64,000 nucleotides of DNA, from contig NC_135257.1 in NCBI RefSeq assembly GCF_964204865.1, forward strand, positions 8,144,151-8,208,150. Reading direction: 5' to 3'. This DNA is from Styela clava (lineage: Eukaryota; Chordata; Ascidiacea; Stolidobranchia; Styelidae). Positions 48,001 through 59,079 of the stretch are shown piece after piece. The notes below the pieces were generated by a model. The model ran no database searches. It had not been told where the DNA came from and saw only the letters and a program-made list of their open reading frames with translations. Within the stretch, counting starts at the first letter, position 1. The number at the start of each line of letters is the position of its first letter. The position numbers and the translations under genes are program-made.

Positions 48001-48457
48001 AAATAATGTGTAAAAGTACTCACCGAGAACTTTAGTGAAACATTCTTTGCATTGTGGTAGAATAACCAACTTGATATTTGGATAGTTTATGCATGCTCGA
48101 CAAATACCTGCAAGTCGAAATATTATAAATTAACGCAACGTTGCTAATTTAAAATTGATTTTTTTTATATCATCATAACTCACCATGTGCGCCAGACGCC
48201 CGAAAATGTCTGTTATATTTAAACATATTTTTGCCTTTCCATAGCATCACAATAACCAGAATACTTCCAAAAGTCAGCCTCTGCTTAAAACGATACTTGT
48301 GAACAAATCTAATCGATATCAGTATAAAATTTGCAAGATTGATCATTTCTTCAACATTCAACATACAACGCTGAAGCGGGATGACGGATGGACACGCGAA
48401 GCCAGCTGAATATTTTAGATATCCAAATGAGATAGCAAGTTTCATGAACGTTTTCAT
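45071..48457 (-). CDS. Heparan sulfate 3-O-sulfotransferase-like enzyme, 7 exons
   Basis: Exons in coding order: 48184-48457 (start uncertain), 48024-48107, 46942-47185, 46582-46762, 46205-46386, 45596-45680, 45071-45346. Phases match throughout, giving 441 residues. A hydrophobic segment at about 61-73 suggests a Golgi signal anchor. The 5'-phosphosulfate loop is RKCGTGWL (160-167); Glu183 in KEVHYF fits the catalytic Glu of HS3STs; YYRNVMP, MEKTPGYF and VISGE also follow that family. Ser256 of the 3'-phosphate motif is kept, but the usual Arg is Cys248 (LILCDPVQRAFSDF). The C terminus has a Cys pair (376, 394) and KGRTR. Expected role: transfer of sulfate from PAPS to glucosamine units of heparan sulfate or a related glycan. 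An unusual CX2CX13CX2C segment (94-115) lies between the anchor and the catalytic domain. Confidence 0.85.
47454..47973. mobile_element. 520-bp CAGGGGTGTG hAT-type element, exact 8-bp duplication
   Basis: Ends CAGGGGTGTGTAAAGTGCGG and GTTGCATACCCCTG, flanked on both sides by CTTTAACA (47446-47453 and 47974-47981). GCGGCCCGC motifs lie near both ends. It is inserted in the intron between exons 48024-48107 and 46942-47185 of the sulfotransferase gene. Confidence 0.92.
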
Positions 48458-48977
48458 TATACACTCTTTTATGCCCCCGGGCTTTCGGTAATTCTATCCC
48501 ATTTATTATCTTGTGGAATTTGAATGGGGAGTCGTTGCCGGAATTGTCGCAATCGGCACTTCGAGCTTTTGGTCACAAATCATAAAATATTATGCATAAA
48601 AGCAGAGCAAGTATACGGGCAAGAACTTGCAACCGTGGCAGCGGTTCACTTTTTCTTGCGTGGTAAAATGATAACATTTTCTATTTAGGGATATATGATG
48701 CTGATTTCAACCCTTAGATATGTATATATATATTATATATCCTTTTCGTTTGCATTGAAGCTGTGCGAATAATAGGATAAATGAAGTTTAGTCGACGTTG
48801 TCTGTATTTATATATGCAGAAAATAAGCCATTTTACACGATATGATGAAAAGATCATGAGAGTTTGGTATTCCTTTTAGATCCCAGGCTGACTCGCCGGC
48901 CTGGTTTACCTCGCAGAGTATTGTATTGAAATATAGTGAGACTATGGCTAGCAATTTCAACGCATCAACGCTCGTTG
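48458..48977. other. Upstream of the sulfotransferase gene
   Basis: No coding exon recognised. It probably contains the sulfotransferase promoter and possibly a missing first exon. Confidence 0.35.
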
Positions 48978-49297
48978 GATGACTCTGAATATACGATTTT
49001 GCAACAAAATCGTGAACAATACATTTGGACCAAAAACTGATTCTGAATTTATCATTGTAGATTTTCATAATCAGCAATCCTGGTACTTCAAATTATTTTC
49101 CACATTTATTGGGTCCTTACCAATACAGTGCCAATCTTTTGAATTAAACGCCACCGGAGATAAATTTGCAATGACGTGATCCGTTTTGAAGAAATTGAAA
49201 GATGAATAAAGATGATTTGTACCTGAGATGTCAGTTAACGGTTAAAATAAATCGTAACCGTTAACCATCTAAAATCGGTTAACCATTCCCAGCCCTA
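48978..49297. mobile_element. TAGGGCTGGG-end transposon, copy 3 (right half only)
   Basis: Matches about 13142-13473, from ACTCTGAATATACGATTTTG to the terminal ATTCCCAGCCCTA, and ends with the same inverted GGTTAACC run. The left half is missing. Confidence 0.85.
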
Positions 49298-50884
49298 ATT
49301 GTGACATTATATTTTGAACAATACTCAAATTAAATAGTGGAATAACTTATTAAAGCACGGTGTGACTTAATTTTTAAGGTAAGACATCACAAATTTCGTG
49401 ACAGCGTATTGTGTTGATGTTTTATGAGACATTACTCGATTACATAGTACCGGTACTCGATTTGAACAATTGAATAGTTTACAAAAGCATATTTTTTGCC
49501 TATGTATTGCGTTTAAGTATGAGACAGCACAGAATAACTCTAGTACATGAAATTTGATCTTATGGTTTCACATAGGCCTATGTCATATATCACAGACGAA
49601 TTTTGTAGTAGAATTTTGCAATTTTTTTGCAAGTAATGTACTGCTGTATCCTGCCATCAATCCTGTCGTATCGTTCAATAAATTTTCGATGATATTTGCT
49701 GTTTCTGTTTTAATACCCATGCCCTATATCAGGGGTGGCCAACACGTCGATCGCCACATCTCAGGCAGTGGAACGAACGTGTTGAGTGAATTTTATAACA
49801 AACGCCAAAAAATGACTTGAACCAGGTGTGTGTTCTAAAACAGGAAGAATACTGTACTGAGGAGTACTGTACATGCGCAAAATACGATATAAAGTATTTG
49901 AGTCGTCTGGGCAAGCCCGATATAGCATATTATCACGTAACAAATGTAAGTTTTGCCGCTGCCAAAGTTTCAAAATGAATTGTCGATTATCGTGTGGGTT
50001 AACTGACGAAAATTATTGTCTCACTCCAGGGGTAGTGTGATCAATTTTATTCGCAATGGTAGCAGTGGCATCAAAATGCACATTATTTTCTAATTCCAAG
50101 AGAGCGAAGAATCGCACTTGGAGGAAATTGTAAATTAGATACTGAAGGTTGAGCAGTCATGTAAGATTCGTGGTTTGAGAATATTTATTTTTCGCTGTTT
50201 AGATAAAACACGAATACCTGTCAAGGTTTCTTGAGGAATTTTCAACATTTACTACTAAAAATTATGCAGGCCTTATATCTGAATTGTATCCTTTGAATAA
50301 ATCTTAAATGATGAAACATTTACCCTGGTACAATCAAATTAACAACTGAAGTAGAATAAAAAAATACAACTTTTGTGTCGATTTCCTCAATGAATGCGCC
50401 CACAAAGCCGAGCTTATTGGAAATGGTGAAATTTTTTGTATAGATGTGTGTGTGCAGTTATTTTCATATTCAGTACTCATTCATTTTTGTGTATGATCAT
50501 ATTACCGATCAGTCGATCGCTAGTCTTTTTTTCAAGATTTTTGTCGATCGACATTCCAACATTTACCAGTGCAATCAATGCATCTCAAAAACCTCGTCGC
50601 AACCAACCCTCATGACTAGTTTGCAGGCAGCAGTTTTTGTGAATGTTGGAAAACATTGCATAAAATTTATGAAATCATTTCATTCTGACCTGAATGATGT
50701 TTTTACGAGAAATACTAAGGTGTATAGGGCGTAGGCATATGTAGTTCATGTCACATGTTATTAACTATAAATTTAATGAATAAATGTCTGAATAAGGAAT
50801 TAATCCAAAGTTGAATATGTTAACAGGAATAATCAAAATATCAGGAATAGGACGGGAACCGAGAAAATATGAGTCTGTAATGGA
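49298..50884. other. Intergenic with one hAT-like left end at 49733
   Basis: CAGGGGTGGCCAACACGTCG at about 49733 is a typical hAT left terminus followed by GATCGCC. A matching right end was not found; decayed GTCGATCG motifs occur near 50500-50550. Frames such as 50444-50734 are not supported. Confidence 0.4.
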
Positions 50885-51719
50885 TTACGTCTTGGTGAAT
50901 ACGATGAGTGGATACTGATGAGTTACAAGAAATTCCGCTTCATGGTCTGGTATTTTTTCGAGATGTAAAAGCTTTTTCACCTCCATTCCCATTACATCAG
51001 TGGGATCTATATCTTCTGGGTTTTTCTTTGTGTAGAATTGATAGGCGGAATAGCTTCTGAACAACATTTTGAACTTCTCTATGTTAAATTTTACATCATG
51101 TTCAAGATTTTCTATTCTTTCTTTCGATTCTGTCTGGAGTTTATCGTATATATCTTCATAGTGGCCCAACGTTGCAAAACCACGTTCGTGAAATCCAACA
51201 TCTGTAAGAAATTTAAACTTGATATGTCTTATATCTATCTTTTCGCTAGAGGTTGACGATTTTACAAAGTTTGGGAACTGTGCATCCACCAGTTTTCAGA
51301 ACTCTATTGCATTCTTTCTCAAATGTTGCGACATTCAGCCAATGTGCTGTTGAAGCACAGGTAACGAGATCAACTGTTTCATCTTCGACAGGAAACAAAT
51401 TATTATTAACGACTCGAAAATCCACATTTTTGAACGAATTGTGTTCTTTTGCAAAGTCGATCTGAGCTTCACTAATATCTATTCCGAGCAGTGAGTCGAA
51501 GTATTCTGCAAAAGAATGAATACTTTGACCTCCACCGCATCCAACGTCCAGCATTTTGCATAATTTGGAACCTTTGATATTTGATTCAGTTTTGCTATGA
51601 ACGTATTTCATGATAGCATTTGACACAATTGAAGGATACGGCGGACGATTTTTGTCATAGAATTTTGCAATTTTTCTTCCTTCGAAAAACCTTAATAATG
51701 CACTGCTGTGTCCAGCCAT
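50885..51719 (-). pseudogene. SAM-dependent methyltransferase gene, frame-broken
   Basis: The 5' frame (51719-51246) encodes a class I methyltransferase: FYDKNRPPYPS, then SAM-binding motif I MLDVGCGGGQS, the acidic LLGIDIS, FRVVNNNLFP, DLVTCASTAHW and RVLKTGGC. The C-terminal part (SYSAYQFYTKKNPED ... VTHQYPLIVFTKT) continues in another frame (51289-50885). These features fit the Crg1/TMT1-like family of small-molecule methyltransferases. The frames change just after GGC. The related fragment at 54483-54612 has 14 more bases at this point and keeps one frame there, so a net 14-nt deletion probably broke this copy. An unrecognised intron or an assembly error is the alternative. Confidence 0.75.
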
Positions 51720-51919
51720 CAATTCTTTCGTTCAATAACTTTTCGATGCTTTTTGTTCTTTCTGTTTCAATAGCGATGCCTAAGTAATATTAATGTATTG
51801 TAATCGATTTTCAAATTAGCAATGCCTGTGAAGTTATTGAATGAAAAAGAATACATTTTGACATAACAAAAGCGCAAAATATTGCTGTGAAGCAAGGAAA
51901 CAAGACATGATACATAGTT
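51720..51919. other. 5' flank of the methyltransferase, duplicated at 54267-54450
   Basis: Shares TCTTTCTGTTTCAATA, AAATTAGCAATGCCTGTGAA and GCTGTGAAGCAAGGAAAC with 54267-54430, so the duplication included the upstream sequence. Confidence 0.7.
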
Positions 51920-52420
51920 AGGCTTACCATACGTCCCGCTTTAGGAGGGACAGTCCCGCTTTTCCACGTCTTGTCCCGGTGTCCCGACAGGTCAGCCAAA
52001 TGTCCCGCTTCGGCGCTCAACCAGTCAGCAAAATACACGAACAATACCAATTAGAATGTTTTTGATATGTAGGCTACTGGTGTTGCTGTGTAGCGTACCG
52101 TTAGCCTTCTTACTGAAGGTGGGTGCGTGGTTTTGTTTATTTCGTTGTTTTGTTAGCGGATAATTGCTACATTTTGTTACGCGTAAGCCGCGTACGCCAA
52201 AAGGATGCTTATTAACGTTAACGTAAATTTATTTCCATTTTTCAAACTGAAACCGATATTTAGACAGACAACGCATGAACTTTGGATTACAATATGGTCA
52301 ATGAAGACGGTCGGGATGGTTTTAAATGTAGACCTTCAATGTAAAATTTAAAGGTGCAAAAATCACAGCTATGGTCTTTAGAGGCGTCCCGCTTTGAGAT
52401 CCCCAAAATATGGTAACCCT
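51920..52420. mobile_element. 501-bp AGG(C/G)TTACCAT element, 10-bp duplication and empty site
   Basis: Ends AGGCTTACCATACGTCCCGC and CCAAAATATGGTAACCCT, imperfect inverted repeats with GTCCCGCTTT near both ends. It is flanked by ATACATAGTT on both sides (51910-51919, 52421-52430). The paralogous stretch at 54430-54460 runs across this site without the element, a natural empty allele. The duplication is longer than the 8 bp of hAT; the superfamily is not assigned. Confidence 0.9.
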
Positions 52421-52670
52421 ATACATAGTTAAGTTTTGATGAAAACCTATATATATCCATCTTATATTTAGCAATCTCTGAAAGTATATACATTTATTTT
52501 TCTATGCACCAAACCTGCCAAAATTGAAACTGAGATTGCATTCAATTAAGCTAATGTAACCATAAATACGACATAATTAAAATCTAACTTCAGATTCACA
52601 TGTCGACACCACTGAGTCTCATCGATTTTAGTTCATTTCAAAGATATATGGACTTCAATAAACAAAGAAT

Positions 52671-53098
52671 CTAAGCTTTGTCCTGAAATGGTCTTTTAAG
52701 GGCGTACCCTTTTGAGATCTACATATCTCAAAAATATTATATATTTTAATACATACAGCATAGTGTGTTTAGTTACAGACTGGGACATGAAACTACAAAC
52801 AAATTGAGCTCTCCATACCTCCAAGTCAATGAGTACTACTAGTAGTGCTTGTGATAAACTGAGACAACTGATGTATAGCAATGCACCGCGGCCAAACCTT
52901 CAAACTCGAACATAATGCCTTTTGCTAAAATTTAAACTGTAAACGTGAACGACCAGATACAGGTCAAAAAACTTAAACTACTTCAGGCAAAATACACCAA
53001 TAATCGTGAAACGTGAATGCAATTCTTAGTAAATTCACAATCTTTGTCATACGTTCGGATTCCCCGGATATTTTAGAAGGTTTGGTTTTGATATCATA
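52671..53098. repeat. Duplicated block alpha, copy 1
   Basis: Aligns by eye with 56776-57172: AAGCTTTGTCCTGAAATGGT, ACTAGTAGTGCTTGTGA, CTGTAAACGTGAACGAC, GAGATACAGGT and CACAATCTTTGTCA occur in the same order. Non-coding. Confidence 0.75.
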
Positions 53099-53145
53099 GT
53101 TTGAGAAAAAGGCTGTTGCTAAAAAGTTGGAATTATCGGGTCAAC

Positions 53146-53939
53146 CGATTATGTTGATTCTGATTAATGGTATCTTACCTTCAGTGTGTTAAGACCATGG
53201 GGTTAAACTTTATTCACTAGCGTTATTCGGTGACCGTACATTCGAACCCATGTGTATATCCGCGAGTTCAATCTATATGCTGGTGCCAAAACCCATGGGT
53301 TAGGGTTAGTATGGGTTCAAATATCCGTGAAACAAAAAATTTTTCATAGGTGCAAATACACTAGTATGTAAGTGCAATTGTCGTGGATTTAAATGTAATG
53401 GAACCGCGTTATTCCGTATTGGTTCATCATGTAGACTCCAAAAAACAGAACCCATACATTTCTTAATTACTTCTACGAAAATGGAGAAAATTTGTTCAGT
53501 TTTGTTTACACTTGAATTTCTGTTTGCACGTTAGTGTTCCCAGAAATCCAGATCGTTTTGCACAGAAGATATGTTTTCTTCAGAATATGTTCCAATTGTT
53601 CCAGTTCACCAATTGTTTGAGGAATGTTTTGATGCACATGTTTCTTCGAATATTCCCACAGATAAAAATCTGAAGTCTTGCTGGGACCACTCATCATCTC
53701 ACTTTCCGTGGTTTAAACTCTAACCCGGGATGTGCAAGCTTTATAACAGGAGCACCCGATACAAATAACTAGGTGAAGTTGCGGGCCACACCTATAAACT
53801 CTACCCACGAAGAGCTCTGGATACAAAAAATCCAACTTGCAAAAATTCTTCTTGTGGAAATAGTACTTCGGCTAGCTAACGTAAGATTTTCTACATACGA
53901 AGGCGTCACCCTTCACGTGAAATGTCATTTTCCATGTCA
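53146..53939. repeat. Duplicated block beta, copy 1, with transposase-tail-like frame
   Basis: Nearly identical to 54612-55420, and in part to 56655-56775 and 61200-61478. The minus-strand frame 53506-53697 reads SDFYLWEYSKKHVHQNIPQT, resembling the C-terminal part of Tc1/mariner-type (DDE_3) transposases, where a P.L.P.DFFLW.YLK stretch is usual. The 53722-53800 part matches the CAGGGGTGTGCAACC MITE. The block is thus a composite of old transposon pieces that was duplicated. Confidence 0.7.
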
Positions 53940-54266
53940 TTGAAAATCCACATTTTCAAACGAATTGTGTTCTTTTGCAAATTCGATCTGAGCTTCACTT
54001 ATATCTATTCCGAGCAGTGAGTTGAAATGTCCTGCAAAAGAATGAATACTTTGACCCCCGCCGCATCCAACGTCCAGCATTTTGCATAATTTGGAACCTT
54101 TGATATTTAATTTAGTTTTGCTGTGAACGTATTTCATGATATCATTTGACACAATTGAAGGATAGGTCGGACGATTTTTGTCATAGAATTTTGCAATTTT
54201 TCTTCCTTCGAAAAACCTAAGTAATGCACTGCTATGTCCAGCCATCAATACTTTCGCATTGTTCAA
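53940..54266 (-). pseudogene. Methyltransferase N-terminal fragment (copy 2)
   Basis: Encodes MAGHSSALLRFFEGRKIAKF through MLDVGCGGGQS to NSFENVDFQ, about 90% identical to the N-terminal third of the gene at 50885-51719. It is cut at 53940, where duplicated block beta begins, so the rest of the catalytic domain is missing. The start codon is intact. It is not expected to be functional. Confidence 0.85.
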
Positions 54267-54482
54267 TGACTTTTAGATGCTATTTGTTCTTTCTGTTTCA
54301 ATAACGATGCCTGAGTAATAGTAATGTATTGTAGCCTACTCAATTTTCAAATTAGCAATGCCTGTGAAATTATCGAATGAAAAAGAATACATTTTAACAT
54401 AACAATATTGCTGTGAAGCAAGGAAACAGGACATGGTACAATTAAAGTCAAGTTTTGATGAAAACCTATATCCATCCCATAT

Positions 54483-54612
54483 TTAGCAAAGTCAGGTCAA
54501 TGATTTTACAAAATTTGGAGACTATGTGTATATTGCACAGCATTCGCCAGTTTTCAGAACCCTTTTGCATTCCTTTTCAAATATAGCGACATTCAGCCAA
54601 TGTGCAATCCGT
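54483..54612 (-). pseudogene. Methyltransferase middle fragment (copy 3), with stop codon
   Basis: Minus-strand sequence matches AHWLNVATFEKECNRVLKTG of the first copy, continues CCAIYT, then has a TAG, then SPNFVKS in the same frame. It lies upstream (on the minus strand) of the N-terminal fragment, so the order is scrambled relative to the intact gene. It ends at 54612, where block beta copy 2 begins. Confidence 0.75.
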
Positions 54613-55420
54613 TCAACCGATTTTGTTGATTCTGATTAAACCTTTTAACATTTGAATCAATGGTATCTTACCTTCAGTGTGTTAAGACCATGGGGTTAAA
54701 CTTTATTCACTAGCGTTATTCGGTGATCGTACATTTGAACCCATGTGTATATCCGCGAGTTCAATCTATATGTGGGTGCTTAAACCCATGGGTTCGGGTT
54801 AGTATGGGTTCAAATATCCGTGAAACAAAAAAAATTCCATAGGTGTAATAGTATGTAAGTGCAATTGTCGTGGATTTAAATGTAATGGAACCGCGTTATC
54901 TCATCACGCAGAGTGACTCCAAAAAACAGAACCCATACATTTCTTAATTACTTTTACGAAAATGGAGAAAATTTATTTAATTTTGTTTACACTTGAATTT
55001 CTGTTTGCACGTTAGTGTTCCCAGAAATCCAGAACGTTTCGCACAGAAGATATGTTTTCTTTAGAATATGTTCCAATTGTTCCAGTTCACCAATTGTTTG
55101 AGGAATGTTTTGATGCACATGTTTCTTCGAATATATATTCCCACAGATAAAAATCCGAAGTCTTGCTGGGACCACTCAACATCTCACTTTCCGTGATTTA
55201 AACTCTAACCCGGGATGAGCAAGCCCTATAACAGGAGCGCCCGATACAAATAACTGAGTGAAGCAGCGGGCCACACCTATAAACTCTACCCACGAAGAGC
55301 TCTGGATACAAAAAATCCAACTTGCGAAAATTCTTCTTGTGGAAATAGTACTTCGGCTAGCTAACGTAAGATTTTCTACATACGAAGGCGTCACCCTTCG
55401 CGTGAAATGTCATTTTCATG
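54612..55420. repeat. Duplicated block beta, copy 2
   Basis: Second copy of 53146-53939, with only scattered substitutions and small indels (for example GTTAAGACCATGGGGTTAAA, TAATGGAACCGCGTTAT, CTAACGTAAGATTTTCTACA in both). It contains the same transposase-tail-like minus frame (54987-55175). It diverges from copy 1 near the CGTGAAATGTCATTTT junction. Confidence 0.85.
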
Positions 55421-56654
55421 TTTTTTTCCTAGTTTTTGTTTCCATCAAGTGTATGTTTATTTTAGGTTAATTAATTGCAGTGCTTAAAGAAGGGATGTCC
55501 AATTGGAATTTAATACTCGAATATCGCGACCTTCGAATATCGCTTATCGCGTTTATAAGAATACCAAATATGGCGCACATACCCCAGCGCCGCCTTTCAC
55601 GTTTCGATTTGAAACATTTAACAATTATTTTATTTTTTATCGTAATCAAAGGCGCCTGTGTGCGACGCGGCAATAAATTATGAAATTTTAATTCTTTAAT
55701 TCACCCACTCCCAGCGCAAAAATGTTTATGTTGCATACTTTACTTCGATAGTAAATAGTTCGATATTAGCCTACGCAATTATCCAAGCTAAGTGATCTAA
55801 CAGTCTGTGCCCTATCAACTTTTATAGGCAATGGAAAAACAAAAAATTCGTTTCGTAAAGATAAACATTTAAAATGAAAATTACCATTTTGTAGTAAACA
55901 ACAGCATTATCGTTCATTTCTAACACAATCTCATTCAACTAATTTACCAATAAGTCTAACAATTTTTAATAGATTTTTGGTCAATCTGAAAATGTTTTAG
56001 TGGCCCACTGGTTAAGAACTGGTTCTCTAAGCTGTGACATATCTGAACCCCCTCTTTAACAATGACGGCACAAAGAATTCATTATGTCGTCATAATAGAC
56101 ATGCCAGCGTTATTTAAAATGCATTATGACGTCATTGTGAGGGATACGGAATTTTAATTACAACAAACATTGATCCATCAAGTGGATTAGATAGAAGTTG
56201 AATTTGAAAACAATCTCCTCAAGAAAAAGAAACTCCCGAACTACTGAATACGGCAGTATACATAATTAAGGCTACTGTGCAGATTATTTAACAAAATAAA
56301 GAGAGAAAATGGGAGGACAACAAGGAAAATAAAGAAAAACTTAAAGAGAATGCGAATTTGGCAAATGTAAAACTAAAAACCAACAATACGCACAAAATAT
56401 TTCTAACAAATACAATTTTAAAAGCTTATATACAAATTAAAAAGAGGGAAAATTCCTTACCAAGACTTTTATTTATATAACACTATATTTCAACACAGAT
56501 ATATAAACTCTTTTTTAATGCATCAAAACAAACTGCTCAAATATTTATTTTAATTTTTAAAATTTGGCATTAAAATGCTTGGAAAACGTAGGAAAATTGG
56601 CGACGAGGTTGGAACATTCCGAAGTGGTTAGGCAGACCTGTGTTAATTAAGGTC
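55421..56654. other. Intergenic, no gene seen
   Basis: A sequence starting AGGGATGTCCAATTGGAATT at about 55492 resembles a decayed transposon end, but no partner was found. Otherwise AT-rich with no recognisable gene. Confidence 0.4.
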
Positions 56655-57172
56655 ATAGAGTTCAACTTTATTCACTAGCGTTCTTCCGCGTTGTCTCATC
56701 ATCATCATACAGGGTGAACCCAAAACACGGAACCCATTCATTCCCTAATCATTTCTAAATGAAGAAATTTCATTCAAGCTTTGTCCTGAAATGGTCTTTT
56801 AAGAACTAAGATCTCAAAAAATTATCTTATATATATATTTCAATAAGTACAGCAGAATTATGTTTATGAGCTCTTATAAATTTGAGCTCTCCCAGCCTCC
56901 AAGTTAATAAGTATTACTAGTAGTGCTTGTGAAAAACTAAGACAATTGATGTAAAACTAATGCACCAAGGCCAAATTCGAAATAAACGTCTTTCGTTATT
57001 ATTTAATACCACTGTAAACGTGAACGACGAGATACAGGTTAAAAAACATGAACTTCCTCAGACATTGGACATTACATAAAATCGTTAAACGCGAGTGCAG
57101 TTCTTAGTAAATACACAATCTTTGTCACACGTTCCGATTCCGTGTATATTTTAGTTTTGGCATCGATAATCT
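56655..57172. repeat. Partial beta plus alpha duplicated blocks, copy 2
   Basis: 56655-56775 shares AACTTTATTCACTAGCGTT and CATACAGGGTGAACCCAAAA with block beta and with 61200-61478. 56776-57172 is the second copy of block alpha (52671-53098). Confidence 0.7.
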
Positions 57173-57176
57173 AAGT

Positions 57177-57640
57177 CAGGGGTCGGCAACCTGCGGGCCG
57201 GATCCGGCCCACGGAATGATATAATCCGGCCCGCGACGCTCCACTGAATTATAGTAACAAAACAGTTGTTTTGACGATTATATTCTTCACGTAACAGAAT
57301 TTGCTGTGAGACACGAATAGACCAAATTATATTAGAATCTAAAAAGTATAAAGTTTACAATTACGAGTTTAATGGGCTTAAAATTTACTTAATTATAATT
57401 AGACAAATGGCAACAAAACGCAGAAAAGTTGATGCTAAGTGCAAAGTGTTTAATGTCGCCGGAAATATTCGAATGAAATTTATTGAAATGCAATGAGGAA
57501 ATGAATGTATATTCTATTCGAGAGATGTATCACTGCTATCAGTTTTATTATATAAAGTATCATCCGTTCGGTTTTGAACTTTCTAAAAATATGTGCGTCC
57601 CGCCAATGACTTGCAAGCCTTGATTTTGGCACGACCCCTG
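57177..57640 (+). mobile_element. hAT element A1, internally deleted, 8-bp duplication
   Basis: Begins CAGGGGTCGGCAACCTGCGG and ends CACGACCCCTG, flanked by ATCTAAGT and ATCTAACT (7 of 8). GGCCGG/GGCCCGCG motifs follow the left end. The interior has a frame MATKRRKVDAKCKVFN, which is the usual start of GTF2IRD2/ZBED-type hAT transposases, cut short after about 22 codons. It is a deletion derivative of a once-coding element. Confidence 0.88.
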
Positions 57641-57662
57641 ATCTAACTTTTGGCATTGATAT

Positions 57663-58165
57663 CAGTGGCGTAGGAAGACTCTCGTGCCCCCCCCCCCCCC
57701 CCTCCCGCAAAAATATTTTGTGGAAATGACCCTAAAAAATCTCGGACATAATCTAAAACAACGCTTTTTTTTATTTCGTCAAAAAGCATAACATGTCACT
57801 ATTAAAAGGCAATGGTAATAAAATTTGCCGTTTATCTTGGTTACTTTTATATTTTGGATACGTGCTTCCTCTTTTGCCCTTTTTCTGCGTTTCTGTGCGG
57901 CACTGAGAAGTTTTGCTTTCGACATCATTCTGACAGCCTTCGTAATTTTGCCGGTGCGATCAAACCACAAGACGCCGAAAATCGACAACTCCCTGGCATT
58001 GTTACGTAGCAAAACGATTTGAGCAGAACTAACATCAACGTTATAACATGTGCATTACTGGTTTTGCAATGCAACTTTAGGTTTTGCGGCTCACATTTCT
58101 AAATTCTAACCGCTGTGGGCCCTCCCGCGACCGCGGGGGTTGCGGGGGTGGATGCTACGCCACTG
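57663..58165. mobile_element. 503-bp CAGTGGCGTAG element, 8-bp duplication
   Basis: Ends CAGTGGCGTAGGAAGACTCT and GTGGATGCTACGCCACTG, inverted, flanked by ATTGATAT and ATTGATAG (7 of 8). A C-run lies near the left end and GCGGGGGTTGCGGGGG near the right. hAT-like and non-coding. It starts 22 bp after element A1. Confidence 0.88.
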
Positions 58166-58299
58166 ATTGATAGGTACTGTAGATCAGTGATTCCCAAAGT
58201 GGGCGATATCGCCCCCGGTGGGCGAAAACGATACAGAGGGGGGCGATTTCGCGAAACCTGTTTTAGCTCGGCGCATCGTGCACTTGATTACTGTACCCT

Positions 58300-58440
58300 G
58301 CGTGCTTTCGTAGGTTTGAATAACGGGGGCGTAGTCACGTGCGAAAGGATTGCTGGACTCGTCTTCGCAATAAGGTACGGTAGTTTGCGTATCCCAGTGG
58401 TCGGGAAATCTGTAGTAATCTGGCCCGGGACGCTTCACTG
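58300..58440 (+). repeat. tRNA-SINE fragment inside element B
   Basis: Contains a decayed B box (GTAGGTTTGAATAACGGGG) and GTGCGAAAGGATTGCTGGAC, similar to GTGAGAGAATTGCTGGAC in the SINE at 12306-12625. Confidence 0.6.
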
Positions 58441-59079
58441 AATGGACCTTTCTCCGACCTTTGACCCCGGAAATTTCTTCCCATACTTTACCATTCTAAA
58501 ATTTTCGGTGCTTATTTTAAGAGTGGTTTCGCGAATTGTTGCCTATAAAATACAGTTTTTGTTTCAAACTATCATTCTAGTTCATACCATTCAACAACCT
58601 GTTTTTCGAAAGTACCGGTAAAGAATTTGGGTCTCGTGTAGTTTCGTACCTAACGGACTTCTAGTGGGCATAGCATAACAATTTTTTGATATGTCAATCC
58701 TAACCCCCATCTGATTACGCCATCCAAAAATTAAATCACTACGACATCACAATCACGGCATAGAGCTTGCCAAATATACGCACGATCGACCGAAACGACA
58801 TATTCAAAATCGCGGAAATGAGGTAATGTTCACGACCACGCCTGAAAGTCTGTCTGAGTGAGGAATGTGCCTGAGTGGATGCGAAAGGGGACATTGTTAC
58901 GTTTATTTTTGCACCTTGCTGATTGGCCAATGTCACGAAGTAAACAAGGAAGTCTATGCCAGGGGAAACATCTAAACGGCGGTTTTAACGATGAATTCAT
59001 TTTATTTATTATCTAAGTTCGAGGAGTAAATTACATTTTTTATTAAAAAAATATATCTAAAAAAAAAAAAAATAATTAC

